From positions 1 through 9,737 of the forward strand of contig JALRFB010000022.1 of NCBI GenBank assembly GCA_023256555.1: a stretch of DNA of 9,737 nucleotides. The letters are read 5' to 3'. Each line of letters begins with the position of its first letter. Positions within the stretch are counted from its first letter, which is position 1. Of the stretch, positions 1 through 7,552 are shown piece after piece. The position numbers and the translations under genes were made by a program. The stretch comes from Sediminibacterium sp. (GTDB taxonomy: Bacteria > Bacteroidota > Bacteroidia > Chitinophagales > Chitinophagaceae). The notes under the pieces are model-generated. The model was given only the letters and a program-made list of their open reading frames with translations. It made no database searches and was not told the origin of the DNA.

Positions 1-932
1 AAGCTATTGTTAATGGCAATGTTAATCAATTTCATGATGTGACTACTACCGGTAGTTATAATGAAATGAGTTTTACTTGGGCGAGTAATTTAGAAGATAA
101 ATTGTACTTAGGAGGTGCGATTGTAATGCCAATGATCAACTATACTAAATCGTTGAACTATACAGAATCTTATGCCTCAAATAATCAAGGCTTATTCGAT
201 TTTTTTGAAGACTATAGTTCTAAAGGATTTGGTATTGGTGCAAAATTGGGTTTGATTTACAAACCAGAAGCTTATTTTAGATTAGGTCTAACAGTTCATA
301 CACCTCAGTTAATTAGTTTTAGTGACGCAGTAAGTGCTTCCATGTTTAGCAATGCATATCCTGGCGGTATCAGTTCAGGTACTTTGAAAAACGAATTCTC
401 TAGCAATTATTATCCAAGGTATAGCAACTACAACATGAGTACCCCCACCAAAGCAATTTTAAGTGGTAGCTATTTTTTCGCAAGTCCAAGCAAGCCAACA
501 CAGCCACTTGGATTTATTAGTGCGGATGTTGAGTTTATCAATTATGCTGGTACAAAATATTACACTTTGGACAATGACGCTTCAGTAGTCAATTATTATC
601 AAGACTTAAACACCACTTTGAAAAATAATTATAAAAATGCAGTGAATATTAAAGTGGGTTCTGAAATTAAATTAAGCAATGCATGGTTAGCAAGAGCGGG
701 TGCAGCTTATTATGGTTCTCCTTATAAAGATAATTCTATCAGTGCTTCACATATGAGCATTAGTGGTGGCTTAGGTTATAGAATGGGAAATCAATTTATT
801 GATTTTACAGTGGTAGGAATTACAACAAAAGATGCAGTTTTCCCATACAGATTAATTGACAAGAATAATTATTACGCAGAACAACAAAGCAATAGATTAA
901 TCATGAGCATTGGTTACGGAATTAAATTCTAA
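1..932 (+). CDS. Outer membrane beta-barrel protein, probably OmpP1/FadL/TodX transport family (5' truncated)
   Basis: The reading frame is open from base 3 through the left edge, so the GTG at 39 is not the real start: codons before it read AIVNGNVNQFHD and run straight into the later protein. About 309 C-terminal residues are visible. They show alternating hydrophobic/polar segments rich in Gly, Tyr, Asn and Ser, as in beta strands of an outer-membrane barrel, and the chain ends SIGYGIKF, with the terminal Phe typical of BAM substrates. The segment FRLGLTVHTPQLISFSD resembles the 'LG..yhTP' strand common in FadL/OmpP1/TodX-like proteins of Bacteroidota, which take up hydrophobic compounds; the substrate here is unknown. 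The signal peptide and N-terminal plug would lie outside the window. Alternative: another Bacteroidota barrel family. The barrel call is firm, the family moderately so. A terminator follows 20 bases after the stop. Confidence 0.72.
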   Translation, partial: AIVNGNVNQFHDVTTTGSYNEMSFTWASNLEDKLYLGGAIVMPMINYTKSLNYTESYASNNQGLFDFFEDYSSKGFGIGAKLGLIYKPEAYFRLGLTVHTPQLISFSDAVSASMFSNAYPGGISSGTLKNEFSSNYYPRYSNYNMSTPTKAILSGSYFFASPSKPTQPLGFISADVEFINYAGTKYYTLDNDASVVNYYQDLNTTLKNNYKNAVNIKVGSEIKLSNAWLARAGAAYYGSPYKDNSISASHMSISGGLGYRMGNQFIDFTVVGITTKDAVFPYRLIDKNNYYAEQQSNRLIMSIGYGIKF

Positions 933-952
933 TCCACTACTCTAAGAGAAAT

Positions 953-984
953 AAAAAAAGACGATCCGTGGATCGTCTTTTTTT
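953..984. terminator. Bidirectional intrinsic terminator between convergent genes
   Basis: A perfect inverted repeat, GACGATC (960-966) and GATCGTC (971-977) around the tetraloop CGTG, is flanked by seven A on the left and seven T on the right. Read on either strand it gives a hairpin followed by a U-run. It lies in the 68-base gap between the outer-membrane protein gene (stop at 932, plus strand) and the M16 homologue gene (stop at 1001, minus strand), so it can end transcription from both sides. Confidence 0.9.
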
Positions 985-1000
985 ATGTGTAAACTATAGC

Positions 1001-3064
1001 TTACTTCAAGTCTTCTAATTTAAGACCTTGATTCACTTTAATATTTTCGAAATTTAAGTTCATTTTAAACTGGCCTAAATCCATTACTGCTTCTTTAGCA
1101 AAAGCTACACCCTCCACTTTTTGATAGTTCTTATAATATTGTTGTTGAGTCACTGGGCCAGTTGGGCCTTTCTCCACTTTAGTAGATTTAACCAATAAAT
1201 AAGTCTCTTTATCATAAAAGCGATGTGATTTTTTACCAGAAGGTGAAGTTAGTTCTACATCAATAGCGTCTTTCCCATCCACTTGCTCTATACCAACAAT
1301 GGCTAATTTATATCCTTTATTGACGTACATCATTTCAGGCACTAAATACGTAGATTCATCTAAGCCTTCTTTGATTTCATCGGTAATGGGAGCCTGCATA
1401 CCTTGTTGACTCACTTCATACTTACCATCAACAACAGCTTGTTTTGAAATAACCATTCCGCCCATAGACATTAACATCACAGCACTGCTAGGCTGAACAA
1501 TTTTTTGCACCACATCAATAGATTGTCCCATCACCCCAACTTTACCAATCAATTGTACATCTTTAATTTTTTCGATACTTTCCTTACCTCCCATTGCTTG
1601 AATGGTTTTATTCAATAAAGCATCAATTGTCAAGGAAGCATCTGCTTTCTTTTCTACTGGAGCAGCAATTTCATTGCCTTCAATATCAAAATATTTGATT
1701 TCACCATATTTTTCTAGACCTTTAGTAATCTCTTTAGCATTACCTACCACCACAATATGCATTTGAGAAGGTATCAATAATGTATTTGCTACAGATTTAA
1801 CTTGAGTTGCTGTCACAGCTGCTAAATTGGTTAAATATTGCTGATAATAATTTGCAGGCAAATGATATTTCTCAATATTTAAAGCAAAATTTGCAATGGT
1901 TGCAGGGTTTTCTAATGATCTTGCAAAACCACCTGCTAGATAATTCTTCATTCTACTTAATTCATCTTCCCCAATTTGCTCAATTCTAATTTTATTAATT
2001 TCAACAAGCATTTCTTGAATAGAGCTATCAGTTTTTTCATTTCTAACTGATGCCTCTGCACTGAAAATACCAACATGTTTGTTGGATTGCAATGAAGAAT
2101 AAGCACCATAAGTAAAGCCATGTTTTTCTCTTAAGTTGGCAAATAATCTTCCAGAAAAACCTCCGCCTAAAATATTGTTCATTACATTCCCAGCGATATC
2201 ATTGGCATCACCTTTCACCAATTGAACTGGAGAAGCAACCGTTACAACACTTTGAACTGAAGATGGTCTGTCAACAATTGCTACATAAGTTTTAGCTGGT
2301 CTAGAAGATTTTTCAAATTGTTGCGTTGGCACAACACCAGTTTTCCAAGCACCAAAATACTTTTCTGCTAATTGTTTTGCTACAGATGGCTCTATATCAC
2401 CGACAAAAATCAAATTAGCAATATTAGGTTTCCAATAAGTATTAATAAAAGACTTAGCATCTTCCACTTTAACTGCATTCACCGTTTTAATCGTCATAAT
2501 TTCTCCGAAAGCATGTCCAGATCCATATACTAATTTCTTAACTACATTTCCGGCGATAGCATCAGCATCATCTTTATTACTTTCTATACCAGAAATGGTT
2601 TGCTTTCTTACCTTTTCTAATTCAGTTGCATTCATAGAAGGATGCAAAACGACTTCTGAAAGTAGAGCAAACAAAGCTGGAAAATTTGTTTTCAGTGAAC
2701 TAGCTGTTGCGCTGGTACTAGATGTTGACAAACTACCTCCTAGATATTCAACTGCCTCATCTAATTGCTCTTTCGTTTTTGTGATGGTTCCTCTTTTGGC
2801 TAACTGGCCTGCCATTTCTGCTAATCCGGCCTTGTCACCCTCTTTAAAACCATCCACATCAAAATTTAAACTAGCTACCACTCGAGGCAATTTAGTATTC
2901 TTTACCACAAATACTTTTAAACCATTGGGTAAGGTAAATTTAACAGGGTTTCCCACTTGTATTAATGGGGCTTTCCCTGGAGTTGGAGCTTTTGATCTGT
3001 CAATGTTTTGAGCCATCAAGCTGAATGGCAATAAACAGATAAATATATTTAATAGTTTTTTCAT
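1001..3064 (-). CDS. Secreted M16 (insulinase-like) protein, zinc site degenerate, with C-terminal LolA-like domain
   Basis: 687 residues with a signal peptide (about 1-18, ending LMA before QN). Residues about 38-465 form the two M16 halves, starting KFTLPNGLKVFVV. Where active members have HxxEH this protein has E83-M-A-G86-Q87, so both zinc histidines and the catalytic glutamate are gone. The Arg/Tyr pair of the second half is intact in GRLFANLREKHGFTYG (R312, Y319). This matches the non-zinc subunit of M16B heterodimers such as mitochondrial processing peptidase alpha. After a linker (about 465-477) comes an extra ~210-residue region with an opening AMGGKESIEKIKDVQLIG, then alternating beta strands with YDKETYLLVKS, resembling LolA-like lipoprotein-sorting folds. 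It starts 26 bases after the active M16 gene, implying one operon. ATG start, no clear ribosome site. Likely periplasmic; substrate unknown. Confidence 0.88.
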   Translation of the reverse strand: MKKLLNIFICLLPFSLMAQNIDRSKAPTPGKAPLIQVGNPVKFTLPNGLKVFVVKNTKLPRVVASLNFDVDGFKEGDKAGLAEMAGQLAKRGTITKTKEQLDEAVEYLGGSLSTSSTSATASSLKTNFPALFALLSEVVLHPSMNATELEKVRKQTISGIESNKDDADAIAGNVVKKLVYGSGHAFGEIMTIKTVNAVKVEDAKSFINTYWKPNIANLIFVGDIEPSVAKQLAEKYFGAWKTGVVPTQQFEKSSRPAKTYVAIVDRPSSVQSVVTVASPVQLVKGDANDIAGNVMNNILGGGFSGRLFANLREKHGFTYGAYSSLQSNKHVGIFSAEASVRNEKTDSSIQEMLVEINKIRIEQIGEDELSRMKNYLAGGFARSLENPATIANFALNIEKYHLPANYYQQYLTNLAAVTATQVKSVANTLLIPSQMHIVVVGNAKEITKGLEKYGEIKYFDIEGNEIAAPVEKKADASLTIDALLNKTIQAMGGKESIEKIKDVQLIGKVGVMGQSIDVVQKIVQPSSAVMLMSMGGMVISKQAVVDGKYEVSQQGMQAPITDEIKEGLDESTYLVPEMMYVNKGYKLAIVGIEQVDGKDAIDVELTSPSGKKSHRFYDKETYLLVKSTKVEKGPTGPVTQQQYYKNYQKVEGVAFAKEAVMDLGQFKMNLNFENIKVNQGLKLEDLK

Positions 3065-3090
3065 AATTCTTGGATTAAAATAAGTTGTAA

Positions 3091-4416
3091 TTATTTAGAA
3101 CTGCTTTTTGGCTTAGGTAAATAATATAATACCACACGATTGTCTTTGTTTAAATACTTTCTAGCAACATTTAATACATCTTCTCTAGTTACTTTATTGT
3201 ATTTCTCCAACTCGGTATTGATTAAATTAGCATCTCCAAAATACACTTCATTATTAGCCAAACTTTCTGCAATACCCGCCATAGTGGCTTTACTAGAAAC
3301 CAATTCTGTAGTAATTTGATTTTTTACTTTTTGAAATTCTCTTTCCCCTACTAAATTCATTTTCACTTCATTCACAATACTATCTATACCTTGTTCTAAT
3401 ACTTCTGGTTTGACACCCATATTTGCCAAAGCCAATGTGATAAACAAACCCTCATCTTCATTAAAGAAAGGAGATGAACCTGCAAAAGCCGCTAATTGCT
3501 TTTTATCAACTAATGTTTTAGTCATTCTAGAAGACTCTCCTCCACTTAAAATTGTAGACAAAACATTAAATGCATAATACTCTTCTCCACCCTGCTTTGG
3601 CGCTCTATATGCTTGGAATACACCCGGTAATTGTACATTATCGTATATAATATCTCTTACTTCACCACCTAATGCTGGTTCTTTAATGCTTGGTCTATTG
3701 ATTGGTAAAGTACCTTTGGGAATTGAACCAAAATAAGCAGCAATTTTTTCTTTCAAAGCTGCTTTATCAAAATCACCTGCAATAGATAAAACACAATTAT
3801 TAGGAACATAATAGGTTTTATAGAATTGAATGAACTCTTCCAATTTTGCTGCATTTAAATGTTCCATGCTTCCAATAGGTGACCATTTATATGGGTGAAC
3901 TTTGAAAGCTCTTTTTAAAACTTCATTCAAGAAACTACCATAAGGTCTGTTATCCATTCTTTGACGCTTCTCTTCTTTCACCACTTCTCTTTGTGTATTC
4001 ACGCCAATTTGTTCAATTTTAGCATGCATCATTCTCTCACTTTCTAACCATAGTCCTAGTTCAACCTGATTAGAAGGTAACAACTCAAAATAAAAAGTTC
4101 GGTCTTGAGTAGTATTGGCGTTTAATGCTCCGCCAGCATTGGTAACATATTTATCAAACTCACCTCTTTTAATATTTTCAGAACCTTCGAATAATAAATG
4201 TTCAAAAAAATGAGCGAAGCCCGTTCTTGCAGTGTCTTCATTTTTTGAACCCACATGATATAATGCTGTCACTGCCACTACCGGAGCACTATGATCTTCA
4301 TGCAATATGACTTTTAGGCCATTGGGTAAAACATACTTTTCAAATTGAATAGCTTGACTAAATACTGTAGTTCCCAATAACAGTATCAGACAGCTAAATA
4401 ATAACTGTTTCTTCAT
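3091..4416 (-). CDS. Secreted M16 family zinc metallopeptidase (active-type subunit)
   Basis: 441 residues with a signal peptide (about 1-20, cleavage likely in VFS-QA). The N-terminal half begins YVLPNGLKVILHEDHSAPVV and carries the inverted zinc motif H69-F-F-E72-H73 in GFAHFFEHLLFEGS; E149 in the QREVVKEEKRQ segment is the likely third ligand, about 75 residues on as expected for M16. The C-terminal half (about 200-441) keeps the fold (SIAGDF, ILSGGESSRM), but where the family has LREK.GLTYG it reads LVDKKQLAAF, so the Arg and Tyr are V303 and A310. At ~440 residues it is the M16B size. It should therefore need the downstream partner to complete its active site, as in known M16B heterodimers. 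ATG start; a candidate promoter lies 29 bases upstream. Expected to be periplasmic; substrate not predictable. Confidence 0.92.
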   Translation of the reverse strand: MKKQLLFSCLILLLGTTVFSQAIQFEKYVLPNGLKVILHEDHSAPVVAVTALYHVGSKNEDTARTGFAHFFEHLLFEGSENIKRGEFDKYVTNAGGALNANTTQDRTFYFELLPSNQVELGLWLESERMMHAKIEQIGVNTQREVVKEEKRQRMDNRPYGSFLNEVLKRAFKVHPYKWSPIGSMEHLNAAKLEEFIQFYKTYYVPNNCVLSIAGDFDKAALKEKIAAYFGSIPKGTLPINRPSIKEPALGGEVRDIIYDNVQLPGVFQAYRAPKQGGEEYYAFNVLSTILSGGESSRMTKTLVDKKQLAAFAGSSPFFNEDEGLFITLALANMGVKPEVLEQGIDSIVNEVKMNLVGEREFQKVKNQITTELVSSKATMAGIAESLANNEVYFGDANLINTELEKYNKVTREDVLNVARKYLNKDNRVVLYYLPKPKSSSK

Positions 4417-4444
4417 TATGTAAAATTTTGGATAAATAAGAGAT

Positions 4445-4476
4445 TAAAACTACCACGAAAGCAGAATCATAACAAA
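4445..4476 (-). promoter_or_regulatory. Candidate Bacteroidota-type promoter for the M16 gene pair
   Basis: On the minus strand TTTG (4476-4473) is followed after 20 bases by TAGTTTTA (4452-4445), a one-mismatch fit to TAnnTTTG. It lies in the 69-base gap between the miaA stop and the M16 start, and would give a leader of roughly 20 bases. The pattern is short and the DNA AT-rich, so chance is possible. If real, the M16 pair can be transcribed apart from the upstream tRNA genes. Confidence 0.4.
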
Positions 4477-4485
4477 TAAAAAATG

Positions 4486-5382
4486 CTAAATTTTAGTAAT
4501 TATCGCATTTAGTAAATCAGGGCTTGTTGCATCAAACCATTGCACACTTAGATCTTTTTTAAACCAAGTCATTTGCCTCTTGGCATAATGTCTGGTGTTT
4601 TGTTGAATAGAAGCAACAACTTCCTTTTTAGACTGTTCTTTATTAAAATAGGGCAACCATTCTCTATAACCTACTGTTTGCAGGGCATTCAAAGAAAAAT
4701 AGGGTAATAAACCATTCACTTCTTGCTCTAAACCTGCTGAGATCATTAACTCTACTCTTTGATTAATTCTATCATTTAATAGGGCTCTATCCATCTCCAA
4801 TCCAATAGTAACTATGTTAAAAGATCTTTGTTTTTTTTGCTGATTTTGAAAAGCGAGAATTGATTGACCAAGACCTTCTACAACTTCTAAAGCGCGCATT
4901 AATCTTTGTGGATTTTCTTGTTCGGATTGTTCCCAATAAGCAGGATCTTTTTGAGCAATTTGAGATTGTAACCATGCTAATCCGTTTGTTTCATATGCAG
5001 AAATAATTCTGTCTCTAACAGTTGGGGCAATTGCTGGAATATCATCCAAGCCCTCGCAAAAAGCTTTAATATACAAACCAGTTCCACCCACCATCACAAT
5101 ATTTTCTTTGGTTTCAAATAACTTTTCTGAGATAGTTAGCACATAATGCTCAAAGACGGAGGCATTCACTGTTTCTTGTATTGAATGACTTGCTATAAAA
5201 TGATGTGGTACTTGATTTAACTCCTCATTACTTGGTCTTGCAACACCAATATTTAACTCTTTGTAACATTGTCTAGCATCTGCTGAAATAATCTCTGTTT
5301 GTAAATGCTTTGCGAGCTGAATTGCCAATGCAGTCTTTCCTACAGCAGTAGGACCAACAATTATATAAACTGTTTTAGACAA
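4486..5382 (-). CDS. miaA: tRNA dimethylallyltransferase MiaA
   Basis: 298 residues, normal family length. MiaA transfers the dimethylallyl group of DMAPP to N6 of A37 in tRNAs reading UNN codons, the first step toward ms2i6A; cytoplasmic. Visible motifs in order: P-loop GPTAVGKT (10-17), SADARQCYKELNIG (33-46) for tRNA/A37 recognition with the usual catalytic Asp35, PHHFI (59-63), VGGTGLYIKA (98-107) of the DMAPP site, NPQRLMRALEV (157-167), TVGYREW (236-242) and TRHYAKRQMTWFK (263-275). The start is TTG: upstream in frame there are only three codons (ACA ATA CAC) before the TAA that ends the preceding gene, and the next internal Met comes well after the P-loop, so TTG at 5382 is the only sensible start. 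The 9-base gap to the upstream gene suggests co-transcription and perhaps translational coupling. Confidence 0.96.
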   Translation of the reverse strand: MSKTVYIIVGPTAVGKTALAIQLAKHLQTEIISADARQCYKELNIGVARPSNEELNQVPHHFIASHSIQETVNASVFEHYVLTISEKLFETKENIVMVGGTGLYIKAFCEGLDDIPAIAPTVRDRIISAYETNGLAWLQSQIAQKDPAYWEQSEQENPQRLMRALEVVEGLGQSILAFQNQQKKQRSFNIVTIGLEMDRALLNDRINQRVELMISAGLEQEVNGLLPYFSLNALQTVGYREWLPYFNKEQSKKEVVASIQQNTRHYAKRQMTWFKKDLSVQWFDATSPDLLNAIITKI

Positions 5383-5391
5383 GTGTATTGT

Positions 5392-5994
5392 TTAAAATGC
5401 TTCTGAACTATCATCAAAGAATCCACCATTATCATCTGAATCATTAGAATCGTCCTCGTCATCAGACGCATTCGTGTCGTCTTCTTCACCCTCTTCGCCA
5501 AATCCTTCATCTGCTTCTGACAAATCGTATTTCTCTTCAATATCTGCGAACTTCTCTCCTAACAAGCCTTTAGTGCCATATTGCATTGGACCAACCCCTT
5601 CCACTCTTGCAATGGAGGGATATTCAATAGTCATATCTGCGTCTGCATTTTTGATCACCTGAATCAATTCCACTAAAAATGTCCAAGACTTATTGAAATC
5701 ATATAAATAAATGAAATGCTGATTGGTATCCATTATTTCAGATGCAATAGTAGTCTCCTCCATTAACAAAGGCGCAACAGGATATTCTTTTTGATATACT
5801 TCTTTGCTAATTTCTCTACCTCTTTGCCATTTATCATTACTTCTAAAAAATGTGGCTTCATGCTTTTGATCAAATTCAAAAGCTTTCAAAATGATTTGAT
5901 GAAAATCTGAAAATAGTTGTGTGTGTTTCACCAAGACATCTCTATAAATTGCATCTTCCTCTTCCCAGTATACTCTAAATTTTAAAATGGCCAT
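5392..5994 (-). CDS. Plasmid pRiA4b ORF-3-like family protein with acidic C-terminal tail
   Basis: 200 residues, no signal peptide or membrane segment. Residues 1-140 fit the pRiA4b ORF-3-like family (also named IS1096 passenger TnpR-like in databases): LKFRVYW near the start, HTQLFSDFHQIILKAFEFD (24-42), HFIYLYDFNKSWTFLVEL (93-110) matching the family's 'YDFGDxW' core, and a ...EGVGPMQYG stretch (132-140) where relatives have a 'GxGPPED.GG' loop. Residues 159-200 are a tail with about 20 Asp/Glu in 42 positions and no Lys or Arg. The biochemical role of the family is unknown to me; despite its name no mobile-element sequence is nearby. It lies between the CCA-type transferase gene (63-base gap) and miaA (9-base gap), which hints at an RNA-related or housekeeping job, but this is only guilt by association. 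ATG start. Confidence 0.8.
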   Translation of the reverse strand: MAILKFRVYWEEEDAIYRDVLVKHTQLFSDFHQIILKAFEFDQKHEATFFRSNDKWQRGREISKEVYQKEYPVAPLLMEETTIASEIMDTNQHFIYLYDFNKSWTFLVELIQVIKNADADMTIEYPSIARVEGVGPMQYGTKGLLGEKFADIEEKYDLSEADEGFGEEGEEDDTNASDDEDDSNDSDDNGGFFDDSSEAF

Positions 5995-6057
5995 AGGGTG
6001 ATTTTGAAGCGCTAATTTACTATTTATTGGTCTTAGAAAGGGAAAATATTAATACAA

Positions 6058-7479
6058 TTATAGACTAACAGGTTTTAGGCCAATTTTAGCCGCCTCTTCA
6101 AGCATAAAAGCATATGCAGCATCATAAGCATTAGGAATAATCCCATCTAAAATAGCTTCTCTAATAGCGTCTTTGATGATACCCACTTCTTTGGAGGGTG
6201 CTAGACCAAAAACTTGCATAATTAATTCACCAGTAATAGGCGGTTGCCAATTTCTGATTTTATCTTTTTCTTCAACTTCTACAATCCTTTGTCTTACAAG
6301 TTCAAATCCCTGTAAATACTTTTTAACTTTATTTTGATTTTTACTCGTAATATCTCCTGAACATAAAATCATTAATGAATCAATATCATCACCAGCATCA
6401 AATAACAATCGTCTAATAGCACTATCAGTGACGTTTTCTTTAGTCAAAGAAATAGGTCTTAAATGCAATGCCACTAATTTTTGAACCATTTTCATTTTTT
6501 CATTCAATGGTAGTTTCAATTGAGTGAAAATTTTTGGAACCATTCTTGCACCCACTACTTCATGACCATGAAATGTCCAACCAAAACCTGCTTCAAATCT
6601 TTTTGTTTTGGGTTTAGCAATATCATGTAACAAAGCTGCCCATCTTAACCAAATATCATCTGATTGTGCAGCAACATTATCCAACACTTGTAAAGTATGA
6701 GAGAAATTATCTTTATGTCCAATACCATCCATGGTTTCAGCACCTTCCAATTGTAATAATAATGGGAATATACATTCTAACAAACCGGCTTCTTTCAATA
6801 GATACCAGCCTTTAGAAGGTTTTTGAGTCATCATTATTTTTTGCAACTCGTCGGTAATTCTTTCTTGAGAAACAATTTTAATTCTACTAGCCATTCTTTG
6901 AATGGAAGCAAAAGTTTCTTCTGTAATAGAAAAATCTAATTGAGTAGCAAAACGAATGGCACGCATCATTCTTAGTGGATCATCATCAAAGGTTTGATCT
7001 GGCGATAGAGGCGTTTTCAAAATTTGATTATTCAAATCTTCCAATCCCCCAAACGGATCTATAATGGTTCCAAAATGCGCATCCGATAATTCAACTGCCA
7101 ATGCATTAATGGTAAAGTCCCTTCTATTTTGATCATCTTCGATAGTACCAGGTGCCACTTGTGGCTTTCTACTATCTCTGGAATAACTTTCTTTCCTTGC
7201 ACCTACAAACTCTATTTCAATATCTTGGAACTTCACTTGTGCAGTTCCAAAAGTTTTAAATAAACTTACTGGAGGTGTAGGTTTGAATAATTTTGCGAAA
7301 TTTTGAGCCAATTCCATACCATCTCCCATGCATACAATATCTATATCTTTGGTTGGCCTTTCTAAAATCTTATCTCTTACAAATCCACCTACTGCAAAAG
7401 CAGGTATTTCCAAGGCATTCGCTGCTTTGGCTACCGCATGTAGCAATTCGGCTTCTCTACTTGTAAAATGGATTTGCAT
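6058..7479 (-). CDS. cca: CCA-adding-type tRNA nucleotidyltransferase with HD domain (class II poly(A) polymerase/CCA family)
   Basis: 473 residues from the ATG at 7479. A TTG nine bases upstream (7488) would add MLA, but the ATG gives the usual short lead into the domain. The enzyme builds or repairs the 3' CCA of tRNA from CTP and ATP. Motifs (ATG numbering): AVGGFVRD (29-36), KDIDIV (44-49) with metal-binding D45 and D47, RRDFTINALA (119-128), DDPLRMMRAIRF (166-177), ERITDEL (206-212) of the nucleotide-binding helix region. An HD phosphohydrolase-type domain follows: HKDNFSHTLQVLDN (255-268), LLHDIAKPKT (283-292, H285/D286), FHGHEVVGA (303-311). The helical tail runs to 473. A CC-only or poly(A) activity cannot be excluded from sequence alone, since the class shares these motifs. 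It heads the run of minus-strand genes and shares a 73-base divergent gap with the glycosyltransferase gene. Confidence 0.93.
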   Translation of the reverse strand: MQIHFTSREAELLHAVAKAANALEIPAFAVGGFVRDKILERPTKDIDIVCMGDGMELAQNFAKLFKPTPPVSLFKTFGTAQVKFQDIEIEFVGARKESYSRDSRKPQVAPGTIEDDQNRRDFTINALAVELSDAHFGTIIDPFGGLEDLNNQILKTPLSPDQTFDDDPLRMMRAIRFATQLDFSITEETFASIQRMASRIKIVSQERITDELQKIMMTQKPSKGWYLLKEAGLLECIFPLLLQLEGAETMDGIGHKDNFSHTLQVLDNVAAQSDDIWLRWAALLHDIAKPKTKRFEAGFGWTFHGHEVVGARMVPKIFTQLKLPLNEKMKMVQKLVALHLRPISLTKENVTDSAIRRLLFDAGDDIDSLMILCSGDITSKNQNKVKKYLQGFELVRQRIVEVEEKDKIRNWQPPITGELIMQVFGLAPSKEVGIIKDAIREAILDGIIPNAYDAAYAFMLEEAAKIGLKPVSL

Positions 7480-7485
7480 AGCAAG

Positions 7486-7493
7486 CAAAAGTA
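7486..7493 (-). promoter_or_regulatory. Candidate -7 box (TACTTTTG) directly before the CCA-transferase ATG
   Basis: On the minus strand TACTTTTG matches the Bacteroidota -7 consensus TAnnTTTG exactly and ends six bases before the ATG at 7479. No TTG stands 19-21 bases upstream, so the -33 half is missing or weak. If used, the transcript would have almost no leader. It also overlaps the alternative TTG start, which argues for the ATG. Confidence 0.3.
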
Positions 7494-7552
7494 CTTAATT
7501 GTTCCCTATATTCGTATGTAAATAGCCGTTAATAGGGGCAAAATAAAGCTAA

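Noticed and set aside
39..41. GTG as start of the first gene
   Set aside because: The frame is open upstream to the window edge and the preceding residues look like the same protein, so the gene is truncated, not short.
1807..1989. 60-codon plus-strand reading frame opposite the M16 homologue gene
   Set aside because: Short, antisense to a well-supported gene, no motif or start signal.
2595..3011. 138-codon plus-strand reading frame opposite the M16 homologue gene
   Set aside because: It lies wholly antisense to a clearly coding region, has no recognisable motif and appears to be a codon-bias shadow.
4354..4416. Lipobox in the M16 signal peptides (Cys9 in LFSC; similar Cys10 in the partner)
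   Set aside because: The Cys is too near the N terminus, inside the hydrophobic core, and the -2 residue is wrong; an ordinary signal peptide fits better.
4417..4485. Terminator after miaA
   Set aside because: There is a T-rich stretch but no GC-rich hairpin before it; a promoter candidate is the better reading of this gap.
4831..4838. Run of eight A in the miaA coding strand as a slippage or frameshift site
   Set aside because: The frame continues intact with conserved MiaA motifs on both sides, and the run is simply Gln-Lys-Lys codons in AT-rich DNA.
5474..5662. 62-codon plus-strand reading frame rich in Ser and Pro
   Set aside because: It is the mirror of the acidic-tail codons of the pRiA4b-like gene (GAA/GAT runs read as Ser on the other strand).
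5995..6057. Promoter for the pRiA4b-like gene and miaA
   Set aside because: I found a TTG but no acceptable TAnnTTTG at the right distance, so I leave transcription as read-through from the CCA-type gene or unresolved.
7480..7488. TTG start giving a 476-residue CCA-type protein
   Set aside because: The ATG three codons later is a stronger start and the longer form overlaps the candidate -7 box; it cannot be fully excluded.
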